In this document: positions 1-6,723 of the stretch, piece by piece | Layout: every line of letters starts with the position of its first letter | Position numbering within the stretch: the first letter of the stretch is position 1 | From: a virus | DNA: 23,113 nucleotides | IMG/VR virus record: IMGVR_UViG_3300031977_000587 | Coordinates: 1-23,113 of that record | Strand: one strand, 5' to 3' | Notes under the pieces: model-generated | The model's input: only the letters and a program-made list of their open reading frames with translations | Told to the model about the DNA's origin: nothing | Database searches by the model: none | Translations under genes and position numbers: made by a program

Positions 1-1664
1 ACACCCTGAAGGAGTACTTCAAGCAGGGTTACTCTGTACGTGACATTCCACATGCAGAGTTGTCAGAGTACCTCTCCCACGACTTACATGCCACTCAACA
101 GTTGTACCTGCGTTTGCAGACATCATACGAGGAATGCAGTTCACTGGCAGCAACGGTCAACCTGACCAACCAGTTAGCTGTACACCTTGCAAAGATATAC
201 CAACGTGGGTTCACTGTTGATATGGCAGCACTTGAAGATGTACGTAAGGAGTTCCAACAGGAACGTGACCAGTTGGTTGTTGATCTTGAGGAACAGGTAC
301 GTGAACTGATGGGAGACAGACCCATCAACTTGAACAGTCCAGAGCAATTGTCTTGGGTTATCTACAGCAAGAAGCCAAAGGACAAGAAGGTATGGGCAGA
401 TTTGTTTGATGACTTTCGTATGACTGACACAGAGTATCGTAGCACGGTACGTCAGAACAGTGAAACGTTGTACAAACAAAAGGCTAAACAGTGCAGTACC
501 TGCAACGGTACAGGACATACGTACAAAACAAGAAAGGACGGTACACGATATGCAAGACCAAACAAATGCACAACATGTAATGCTACAGGGTATATCTTCA
601 TGGATATGCGCAGCACAGTTGCAGGATTAAAGTTCAATGCGCCTACAGCAAAATGGACCTCAGCTAACGGTTTCGCCACAAGCAAGGATAAGCTTGAGTA
701 CCTTGAAGGTGTTGCTAGACAACGTGATATGCAGAACGCAGTGTTGTTCTTACAACGAGTACGCCGTTTGTCTGCCGTTGATACATATCTCTCAAGCTTT
801 GTGGAAGGTATATCGACTCATGTAAAACAGGACGGTAAGCTTCATGTACGTTTGCTACAGCATCGTACTGCTACTGGACGTTTGTCTGGTGCCGATCCTA
901 ACATGCAGAACATGCCACGTGGTGGTACGTTCCCAGTGAAACGTGTGTTCAAGTCACGTTGGGATGGCGGCGAAATCATGGAAGCCGACTTTGCACAGTT
1001 GGAATTTCGTGTTGCTGCGTTCCTATCACAGGACAAGACTGCCATTGACGAGGTGACCACTGGCTTTGACGTACACTCGTACACTGCAAAGGTTATCACT
1101 GATGCAGGACAGAGCATGTCACGTCAAGAAGCCAAGGCACATACATTTGCTCCGTTGTATGGTGCCAGTGGGTTTGGTCGTACACCTGCAGAGGCTGCGT
1201 ACTACGAGCAGTTTACCAAGAAGTACTCTGGCATTGGCAAATGGCATAAGGAGCTTGCACGTGAGGCACTAGCTACGGGTAAGATAAAGACACCATCTGG
1301 TCGTGAGTTCTCTTTCCCTGATGTTACTCGACGTGCTAATGGTACTGTGACATTTTTCACACAGATTAAAAACTTTCCTGTACAATCGTTTGCCACTGCT
1401 GACATTGTACCCATATCCCTGATATACATCGACAAGCTATTAGGGGCAAATCAAATGCAATCATGCATCGTCAATACCGTACACGACTCCATCGTGATTG
1501 ACGTGCATCCCAACGAGAAGGATAAAGTATTACGGATTATTCATGCAGCCAATGACCGACTGCTTACTATCGTCAATAAGAAGTGGAAGCTTGACTTTAA
1601 TGTTCCATTATTATTAGAGGCAAAGATTGGTCCAAACTGGCTTGACACAAAAGATGTGTCGTGA
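1..1664 (+). CDS. Family A DNA polymerase with 3'-5' exonuclease remnant and DnaJ-type zinc insert (5' partial)
   Basis: Replicative phage DNA polymerase of the Pol I/T7 type. The frame is open from base 3 to the left edge, so the true start lies outside the window and the TTG at 60 is not the start. Seen in the sequence: an exonuclease motif III (Y at 69-71, D at 81-83, YxxxD); four cysteines at 492-578 in a C-x2-C-x21-C-x2-C pattern; a TGR...PNMQNMPR segment near 870-925; motif A DFAQLEFRVAA near 987-1019; motif B R-x3-K-x3-F-x3-YG near 1122-1163, with Phe (1146-1148) at the position equal to E. coli Phe762; motif C VHDSIVIDV near 1479-1505, where the usual Glu after the catalytic Asp is Ser. 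The family copies DNA and proofreads. The zinc insert between exonuclease and polymerase parts matches what is described for HMO-2011 phage. A promoter for the next gene lies in its last codons. Confidence 0.95.
   Translation, partial: TLKEYFKQGYSVRDIPHAELSEYLSHDLHATQQLYLRLQTSYEECSSLAATVNLTNQLAVHLAKIYQRGFTVDMAALEDVRKEFQQERDQLVVDLEEQVRELMGDRPINLNSPEQLSWVIYSKKPKDKKVWADLFDDFRMTDTEYRSTVRQNSETLYKQKAKQCSTCNGTGHTYKTRKDGTRYARPNKCTTCNATGYIFMDMRSTVAGLKFNAPTAKWTSANGFATSKDKLEYLEGVARQRDMQNAVLFLQRVRRLSAVDTYLSSFVEGISTHVKQDGKLHVRLLQHRTATGRLSGADPNMQNMPRGGTFPVKRVFKSRWDGGEIMEADFAQLEFRVAAFLSQDKTAIDEVTTGFDVHSYTAKVITDAGQSMSRQEAKAHTFAPLYGASGFGRTPAEAAYYEQFTKKYSGIGKWHKELAREALATGKIKTPSGREFSFPDVTRRANGTVTFFTQIKNFPVQSFATADIVPISLIYIDKLLGANQMQSCIVNTVHDSIVIDVHPNEKDKVLRIIHAANDRLLTIVNKKWKLDFNVPLLLEAKIGPNWLDTKDVS
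492..590 (+). other. DnaJ-type zinc-finger module inside the DNA polymerase
   Basis: The encoded segment reads CSTCNGTG, then about 17 mostly basic and polar residues, then CTTCNATG. The first half is an exact CxxCxGxG unit as in the DnaJ central domain; in the second half the first glycine of the motif is replaced by alanine. Four cysteines fit one zinc ion, that is, one half of the two-zinc DnaJ domain. It sits after the exonuclease motif III and before the polymerase fingers and palm motifs. Its role is not known; binding DNA or a processivity partner is inference. Confidence 0.8.
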
Positions 1665-1670
1665 TATAAC
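1642..1670 (+). promoter_or_regulatory. Sigma70-type promoter inside the 3' end of the polymerase gene
   Basis: A perfect -35 box TTGACA (1642-1647), a 17-base spacer, and a -10 box TATAAC (1665-1670, five of six consensus bases) preceded by TG plus one base (1662-1664), the extended -10 form. The polymerase stop codon TGA is exactly 1662-1664. Transcription would start near 1677, leaving a leader of about 26 bases with an AAGGAG ribosome site before the ATG at 1703. Read by eye; it fits a separate, strong supply of the following DNA-binding protein. Confidence 0.65.
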
Positions 1671-1702
1671 TATAGACTCGCAAACAGAAAAGGAGATTTT
1701 GT

Positions 1703-2593
1703 ATGAATCAAGTAGCAACAATTAACACAAGTAACTTCAATGCAATGGCAGAAGCAATGGGCATGTCTGTTGACAACAACCAGAAGTCACAGGCAAGCAC
1801 ACTTGCACGTTTACGTATCAATCACTCAGCTATCATGGGTGAGGAAACAGTGAACGGTAAGAAGGTAAAGATGGAAGTTGTATCGGGTGGTACGTACAAG
1901 TTGGAAATCCCTGATGGGCCAACCTACTATGCACCTACTGCGACTATCCGTCCTTACCTACAACGTTTCATGTACAAACGTTTCATCAAGGGTAACGACA
2001 CAACACCTAACCGTTATGTCAAAACTTTGATGGCTAACGATTTGAACAATGACATGAAGGACAATGATGGTGGCTTCAACTGCGGTAAACCTGCAGGGTA
2101 CATTGAAGACTTCGCAGCATTGCCTGAGAAAACACAAGAGCTGATTCGTCAGATCAAACGTGTTCGTGTCATGTTTGGTACAGTAGAACTGCATGACGTT
2201 ACAGATGCACAGGGTAACCCAGTTGATCTTGAGCCACAGGCATTCATCTGGGAGATTGAAAACCGTGATGCATTTAAAACTGCAGGTACACTGTTCAACA
2301 AGCTAGGCAAGATGCGCCGTTTGCCAGTGCAGCACAACATCAAAGCTGCAACTGAAGAACGTGCATTACCTAATGGTAGTAAGTTCTACCTGCCTACGTT
2401 GGCTCTTGATCTGAACGAGACACTTGATGTGGCAGACGCAGAGCAAGAAACATTCGCCAACTTCCTAGCATGGGTGGAGAATTACAACGAGTACATCAAG
2501 GGTGCTTGGAATGACAATGCGTACAAGAATGATGATACAGACACAGATACTGTTGAGTCATTCGTAGACATTGACGCAGAGGATTTCGTGTAA
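1703..2593 (+). CDS. Probable single-stranded DNA-binding protein (acidic C-tail)
   Basis: No named family is certain. The 296-residue protein is mixed in charge over most of its length and ends in a strongly acidic tail (about residues 277-296, rich in D, E and T, ending DFV). Such a tail with a near-terminal Phe is the mark of phage and bacterial SSBs (T7 gp2.5, E. coli SSB), where it recruits polymerase and other replication partners. It lies between the DNA polymerase and a Cas4-like nuclease, the usual place for an SSB in phage replication arms, and has its own promoter just upstream, which fits a protein needed in many copies. The start ATG has AAGGAG about 8 bases before it. The stop codon overlaps the next start by one base (TAATG). 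The SSB role is inference from tail, position and promoter; no OB-fold motif can be read by eye. Confidence 0.6.
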   Translation: MNQVATINTSNFNAMAEAMGMSVDNNQKSQASTLARLRINHSAIMGEETVNGKKVKMEVVSGGTYKLEIPDGPTYYAPTATIRPYLQRFMYKRFIKGNDTTPNRYVKTLMANDLNNDMKDNDGGFNCGKPAGYIEDFAALPEKTQELIRQIKRVRVMFGTVELHDVTDAQGNPVDLEPQAFIWEIENRDAFKTAGTLFNKLGKMRRLPVQHNIKAATEERALPNGSKFYLPTLALDLNETLDVADAEQETFANFLAWVENYNEYIKGAWNDNAYKNDDTDTDTVESFVDIDAEDFV

Positions 2594-3444
2594 TGAACCA
2601 CCCTGCTGAACTAAAGCTGCACCAGTTTATGACTGATGCTGCCAATGGCAAGACAACGTTCACTGATGAACAAGCCTTTGACATTGGGGTTGATGTTGCA
2701 AACGCAGTGCTTCGTCAGTTCGGTAGTGGTAAGTCACGGGAAGAGTTTACATTAAGGATGTCCAACATTGGGCGTCCTACCTGTCAACTGTGGTTTCAAA
2801 AGAACCATCCTGATAAGGCATTACCTAAGCCGACGACATTCGTAATGAACATGATGATAGGAGATATTGTTGAGGCTGTTTTTAAAGGTCTGCTTAAAGC
2901 TGCTAACGTGGAGTTTGAAGACACTGATAAAGTTAGCCTTACAGTGGGAGATAGTAATGATACTAGGGTTTCTGGCTCTTATGATCTTGTCATAGATGGT
3001 GCTGTTGATGACGTGAAGTCAGCATCACCTTGGTCCTACCAGAACAAGTTTGATTCCTTTGCTACCCTAGCTAAGGGTGACGGGTTCGGTTACGTAGGGC
3101 AGCTTGCAGGTTATGCCAAAGCATCTGGCAAACGTGTAGGTGGATGGTGGGTCGTGAACAAAGGCAATGGTGAGTTTAAATACGTACCTGCTGATGGTCT
3201 TGACCTAGATAAAGAACTTGATAAAATCAAGTCTACTGTAGAGACTGTAAACAACAATGAATTTAAACGTTGCTTCAGTCCAGTACCTGAAATGTTTCGT
3301 GGTAAACCCACAGGCAATAAGGTACTAAACGAAAACTGTCGTTTCTGTGATTTCAGATACGAGTGTTGGCCCAACATGGTTGAAGAACCATCACGGGTAA
3401 GTAAAGCAAAAGACCCCAAGACGGTGGCATACATAGAGGATTGA
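2593..3444 (+). CDS. Cas4/RecB-like PD-(D/E)XK nuclease with Fe-S cysteine set
   Basis: A 283-residue nuclease. Seen: D131 in GSYD, D140-x-K142 in DDVKS, and Q170-x3-Y174 in QLAGY, which are motifs II, III and QxxxY of the RecB/Cas4 branch of the PD-(D/E)XK fold. Four cysteines are placed as in Cas4 and AddB: C64 alone near the N-terminus and C249-x2-C252-x5-C258 near the C-terminus, which in that family hold a 4Fe-4S cluster. In known members this arrangement gives single-strand exonuclease activity. No cas genes or repeats are present, so a role in phage recombination or DNA end processing is more likely than in CRISPR adaptation. The start ATG overlaps the stop of the SSB-like gene by one base, pointing to translational coupling, and endonuclease I follows closely, forming a small recombination cluster. 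The length is somewhat above that of typical Cas4 proteins. Confidence 0.85.
   Translation: MNHPAELKLHQFMTDAANGKTTFTDEQAFDIGVDVANAVLRQFGSGKSREEFTLRMSNIGRPTCQLWFQKNHPDKALPKPTTFVMNMMIGDIVEAVFKGLLKAANVEFEDTDKVSLTVGDSNDTRVSGSYDLVIDGAVDDVKSASPWSYQNKFDSFATLAKGDGFGYVGQLAGYAKASGKRVGGWWVVNKGNGEFKYVPADGLDLDKELDKIKSTVETVNNNEFKRCFSPVPEMFRGKPTGNKVLNENCRFCDFRYECWPNMVEEPSRVSKAKDPKTVAYIED
3435..3440 (+). promoter_or_regulatory. Ribosome binding site deciding the start at 3447
   Basis: AGAGGA lies six bases before ATG 3447. The in-frame TTG at 3441 directly follows this site with no spacer, so the ATG is the better start of the small coiled-coil gene. Confidence 0.6.
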
Positions 3445-3446
3445 TT

Positions 3447-3656
3447 ATGTTAGGTGATGATGAACTAAAAGAACTTCAAGATGAAATTAAAATGCTTGAA
3501 GAACAACTGCGTGAACGAAAACGTGAACTCAGTGAGAAACGATATGCAGGTTTACGTGCAGCAATGGAAGCACGTAAGGAAGCAGATCAGCTACTGAGTG
3601 AAGAGCTTAGGGCATTAGGTGTACGCCGTGTGAACTGGCATCCGTTTCTCGGATGA
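3447..3656 (+). CDS. Small coiled-coil protein, function unknown
   Basis: A protein of about 69 residues, made almost wholly of charged residues with leucines spaced as in a coiled coil (ELKELQDEIKMLEEQLRERK and onward). It has no cysteines, signal peptide or membrane segment. The start chosen is ATG 3447, with AGAGGA six bases upstream; an in-frame TTG at 3441 would add two residues. Its stop overlaps the start of endonuclease I (ATGA at 3653-3656), so the two are probably translated together. It could be a small partner of the neighbouring nuclease genes, but nothing in the sequence proves this. Confidence 0.7.
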   Translation: MLGDDELKELQDEIKMLEEQLRERKRELSEKRYAGLRAAMEARKEADQLLSEELRALGVRRVNWHPFLG

Positions 3657-4105
3657 ACGGTAAGCAGTTTAAGGCTGCACTAAAGCATGGGTATAGGAGT
3701 GGGTTAGAAATCAAAGTCAAAGATTACTTGAAGGAGAAGAAAGTCAAGTTCAAGTATGAAGCCATCAAGATTGAATGGGAAGATTTGATGTACCGCACCT
3801 ATACCCCTGACTTTATATTGCAGAACGGTATCATCGTAGAGGTGAAAGGAAGGTTCACATCAGATGATAGACGTAAGCACGTAGCAATAAAGAAACAACA
3901 CCCAGACCTAGACATACGGTTCGTGTTTGAAAACAGTAGACGTAAGCTAAGTAAGGGTGCCAAAAGTACATATGCTACATGGTGCGAGAGAAATAAATTC
4001 TTGTATGCAGATAGGGTTATTCCAGAAGAATGGTTGAAAGAGAAAGGTATTGACAATCATCCAGACTTAGTAGTATTTCCTTATGACAAAATAAAAAGGA
4101 GCTAA
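3653..4105 (+). CDS. Endonuclease I, T7 gp3-like Holliday junction resolvase
   Basis: A 150-residue protein, close to the 149 of T7 endonuclease I, with clear similarity along its length (RSGLE, YTPDF, GIIVEVKG, SDDRRKH, HPDLDIRFVF, IPEEWLKE). The catalytic set of the T7 enzyme (E20, D55, E65, K67) is present as E19, D53, E63 and K65. The family forms a domain-swapped dimer that cuts four-way DNA junctions and branched replication intermediates, and helps break down host DNA and resolve concatemers before packaging. It starts within the stop of the preceding small gene and follows the Cas4-like nuclease, giving a recombination group next to the polymerase. Confidence 0.95.
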   Translation: MNGKQFKAALKHGYRSGLEIKVKDYLKEKKVKFKYEAIKIEWEDLMYRTYTPDFILQNGIIVEVKGRFTSDDRRKHVAIKKQHPDLDIRFVFENSRRKLSKGAKSTYATWCERNKFLYADRVIPEEWLKEKGIDNHPDLVVFPYDKIKRS

Positions 4106-4109
4106 ACAT

Positions 4110-4430
4110 ATGCTAAATTCACTAATTAACTTTAACCCTAATGATTTCGTTATCCGTATCTCACCAGAAGTAGATGACAGTGGAGATTGGACAGGTGACC
4201 TTACAGTCGGTATGCTAACAACCGACGACAACACAATGAAAGCAGAGGACTTTGCACATCTAAAGATGTTGACGGACATGTTGATAGCTGCTATACCTTT
4301 AATGGAGCAGGATCATGATGTAAGGCGTAAACTGTTCAAGCTAGTTGATCAGATTGATGCTGATGAAATGGCAGAAGACAAACCGTTAATAGAAGAACGT
4401 GACGGTAACGTAGTTAAAGTAAACTTTTAG
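4110..4430 (+). CDS. Hypothetical phage protein, 106 residues
   Basis: Not recognised. The protein is acidic, with an N-terminal part that looks like beta strands (FVIRISPEVDDSGDWTG) and a middle helix (about residues 45-80), and no cysteines, signal peptide or membrane segment that can be trusted. The ATG at 4110 has AAGGAG at 4096-4101. It lies between endonuclease I and a DUF3310 gene, so an early or DNA-metabolism role is likely by position only. Confidence 0.75.
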   Translation: MLNSLINFNPNDFVIRISPEVDDSGDWTGDLTVGMLTTDDNTMKAEDFAHLKMLTDMLIAAIPLMEQDHDVRRKLFKLVDQIDADEMAEDKPLIEERDGNVVKVNF

Positions 4431-4443
4431 AAAGGAGATACGA

Positions 4444-4659
4444 ATGGTAGACAATGTAAACAGCCCACCACACTATAATCAAGCAGGTATTGAATGCATT
4501 GATGCCATTCGTGCCGCCACTGGTGATGGATACGAGTACTATCTACAAGGAAACATTCTTAAATACATGTGGAGATACCGATATAAGAATGGTGCAGAGG
4601 ACTTGAAGAAGGCACAGTGGTATTTGACCAAGCTTATTGAGGAAGTAGATGATAGTTAA
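4444..4659 (+). CDS. DUF3310 family protein (T7 gp1.7 C-terminal-like)
   Basis: A 71-residue protein that matches the DUF3310 pattern almost end to end: VNSPPHY near the start, GIECIDAI, LQGNILKYMWRYRYKNG, EDLKKAQWYL and a closing helix. The domain is common in phages alone or fused to other parts, and forms the conserved region of the T7 gp1.7 nucleotide kinase; the exact activity of stand-alone copies is not established. A strong ribosome site AAAGGAG precedes the ATG. It overlaps the start of the next small gene (ATG at 4649) and leads into ribonucleotide reductase, so a nucleotide-metabolism role fits the position. Confidence 0.9.
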   Translation: MVDNVNSPPHYNQAGIECIDAIRAATGDGYEYYLQGNILKYMWRYRYKNGAEDLKKAQWYLTKLIEEVDDS

Positions 4660-4807
4660 AGTATTCTTAACCTTGAACATAGATGAAGATGAATACCCAG
4701 TTCCTGTAGACGGAGAAGTTGATGAAGAAATTGACCAGAGTTTGCAGGAATTTATTTATGACATTGATGGAATGTCGATCAAAGCAATTAAAATAATAAC
4801 GGAGTGA
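4649..4807 (+). CDS. Small acidic phage protein, 52 residues
   Basis: A short frame from ATG 4649 to TGA 4805-4807, coding for MIVKVFLTLNIDEDEYPVPV and onward, ending IKAIKIITE. The pattern of a beta strand, an acidic loop with EYPVP, a helix (EEIDQSLQEFIYDIDG) and a closing strand looks like a small folded domain; short proteins of this kind are familiar from other phage replication arms. It overlaps the end of the DUF3310 gene by 11 bases, and its stop lies three bases before the reductase ATG. It fills what would otherwise be the only sizeable gap in this arm. Its function is unknown. Confidence 0.75.
   Translation: MIVKVFLTLNIDEDEYPVPVDGEVDEEIDQSLQEFIYDIDGMSIKAIKIITE
4801..4804 (+). promoter_or_regulatory. 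Ribosome binding site deciding the reductase start
   Basis: GGAG lies five bases before ATG 4810. The in-frame GTG at 4804 shares a base with this site and so cannot be served by it, which supports the ATG as start. Confidence 0.65.
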
Positions 4808-4809
4808 AC

Positions 4810-6723
4810 ATGAACAATTTTTTACCTACAGACTATCAATCATTCATTCACACATCACGGTATGCACGGTGGTTGGATGATGAACAACGGCGTGAGTCAT
4901 GGCCTGAAACAGTGACTCGTTATATGGAAAATATTGTAGCACCCCTACTGGATGATGGTTCAGATTGGAGTGTATACGGTGAGATTGAAAATGCAATCCT
5001 TAACCTAGAGATTATGCCAAGCATGAGAGCTATGATGACTGCAGGTGCAGCAGCAGCACGTGATAACATTTGTATGTACAACTGTTCGTACATTCACGTA
5101 GATCATCCGTTTGCTTTTGACGAAGCAATGTTTGTGCTGTTGTGTGGTACAGGCGTAGGCTTCAGTGTTGAACGTCAGTTCGTATCTAAACTACCTGAAG
5201 TACCTCAACTGTACGACAGTGAAACAACCATCGTAGTGAAAGACAGTAAAGAGGGTTGGGCTAAGGCTTACCGTCAAGTGTTGTCACTGTTGTGGGCAGG
5301 AGAGATTCCTAAGTGGGATGTCAGCAAGGTACGCCCTGCAGGTTCACGACTAAAGACATTCGGTGGACGTGCCAGTGGTCCTGCACCACTAGTTGATCTA
5401 TTCAACTTCACTGTACAGACATTCAAGAATGCACAAGGCCGTAAGCTATCATCAATTGAATGCCATGACATTATGTGTTTCATCGGACAGATTGTCGTAG
5501 TCGGTGGGGTACGCCGTTCAGCAATGATCAGTCTTTCCAACCTAAGTGATGATCGTATGCGTCATGCTAAGTCAGGACAGTGGTGGAACGAAGCAGCTTA
5601 TCGTGCACTAGCAAACAACAGTGTGTCGTACACAGAGAAGCCAGATGCAGAGACATTCATGCGTGAATGGTTGTCACTGGTGGAGAGTAAGTCAGGTGAA
5701 CGAGGAGTGTTTAACCGTGAAGCATCTAAGAACCAAGCTAAGAAGTATGGCAGACGTGATCCTAACCATGAGTTCGGGACGAACCCGTGCAGTGAAATCA
5801 TATTGCGATCTGGGCAGGTGTGCAACCTTACAGAAATTGTTGTACGTGCCACGGATGATATTGAAAGTCTGGAACGAAAGGTCCGTCTGGCAACAATTCT
5901 GGGTACTATCCAGTCCACCTACACTAAGTTCCCATATCTGCGAAAGATGTGGCGAGACAATACTGAGGAAGAACGATTGCTCGGTGTGTCTCTCACGGGG
6001 GTAATGGACAATCCGTTAATGACACTAAAGAATAAAGGACTAAATGCAACACTTTCTCACCTTCGCCAAGTGGCTGTTGATACTAATGCTGAGTGGGCTG
6101 ATCGTCTTGGAATTAATCCTAGTACTGCAATTACTTGTAATAAACCATCGGGAACTGTTTCCCAACTCGTTGACTCAGCCAGTGGAATCCACGCACGACA
6201 TAACGATTATTACATTAGAACCGTTAGAGGAGATAACAACGATCCCCTTACCACCATGATGAAAGATCAGGGTATTCCTGCTGAACCATGTGTATTCAAT
6301 CCTGAAACCACTACAGTGTTCAGCTTCCCTGTGAAGTCACCACGTGCTGCGGTTACACGTAACGACATGTCAGCTATTGAACAGCTAGAGACATGGCTTG
6401 CGTATCAACGACACTGGTGTGAGCACAAACCATCGGTGACTTGCACAGTACGGGAATCTGAATGGCTAGAAGTGGGTGCCTTTGTGTACAAACACTTTGA
6501 TGAAATGTCAGGTGTGTCATTCTTGCCACACTCAGATCATACTTATCAGCAAGCACCTTATCAGGATTGCACTGCTGACGAGTATAAGGCATTACTAAAG
6601 GAGATGCCGAAGAAGATTGATTGGACTAAGCTATCCGCATACGAAAAAGAAGATAGCACAAAGTCAAGTCAGACATTTGCTTGCACTGGTGACGCATGCG
6701 AAATCGTGGACATCGGAGCATAG
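4810..6723 (+). CDS. nrdJ: Adenosylcobalamin-dependent (class II, monomeric) ribonucleoside-triphosphate reductase
   Basis: Makes deoxyribonucleotides from ribonucleotides with vitamin B12 coenzyme, feeding phage DNA synthesis. From ATG 4810 the protein has 637 residues, shorter than the roughly 739 of the Lactobacillus leichmannii enzyme. Seen: N325-P-C327-S-E329 (NPCSEIIL), matching Asn406, the thiyl Cys408 and Glu410; C338 exactly 11 residues later, matching Cys419; C88 and C92 in ICMYNCSY, one of which matches Cys119; a PSGTVSQLVDSASGIH stretch at about 446-461; and C625/C630 at the C-terminus, five apart like Cys731/Cys736, which pass electrons to the active site. All redox residues are therefore present. 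No small subunit gene is nearby, as expected for class II. The neighbours DUF3310 and MazG also point to nucleotide supply. Confidence 0.95.
   Translation: MNNFLPTDYQSFIHTSRYARWLDDEQRRESWPETVTRYMENIVAPLLDDGSDWSVYGEIENAILNLEIMPSMRAMMTAGAAAARDNICMYNCSYIHVDHPFAFDEAMFVLLCGTGVGFSVERQFVSKLPEVPQLYDSETTIVVKDSKEGWAKAYRQVLSLLWAGEIPKWDVSKVRPAGSRLKTFGGRASGPAPLVDLFNFTVQTFKNAQGRKLSSIECHDIMCFIGQIVVVGGVRRSAMISLSNLSDDRMRHAKSGQWWNEAAYRALANNSVSYTEKPDAETFMREWLSLVESKSGERGVFNREASKNQAKKYGRRDPNHEFGTNPCSEIILRSGQVCNLTEIVVRATDDIESLERKVRLATILGTIQSTYTKFPYLRKMWRDNTEEERLLGVSLTGVMDNPLMTLKNKGLNATLSHLRQVAVDTNAEWADRLGINPSTAITCNKPSGTVSQLVDSASGIHARHNDYYIRTVRGDNNDPLTTMMKDQGIPAEPCVFNPETTTVFSFPVKSPRAAVTRNDMSAIEQLETWLAYQRHWCEHKPSVTCTVRESEWLEVGAFVYKHFDEMSGVSFLPHSDHTYQQAPYQDCTADEYKALLKEMPKKIDWTKLSAYEKEDSTKSSQTFACTGDACEIVDIGA

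Noticed and set aside
60-62. TTG as start of the DNA polymerase
   Set aside because: The frame is open to the left edge, and the residues before it continue the exonuclease domain; the gene is cut by the window.
2593-3444. Cas4-like gene as part of a CRISPR system
   Set aside because: No cas1, cas2, effector gene or repeat-spacer array was seen in the window; replication neighbours explain it better.
4050-4078. Perfect TTGACA in the endonuclease I gene as a promoter for the 106-residue gene
   Set aside because: No good -10 box lies 16-18 bases downstream (GTATTT or TATTTC at best).
5621-6004. 127-residue frame inside the reductase gene
   Set aside because: It shares DNA with strongly conserved reductase motifs in another frame and shows no domain pattern.
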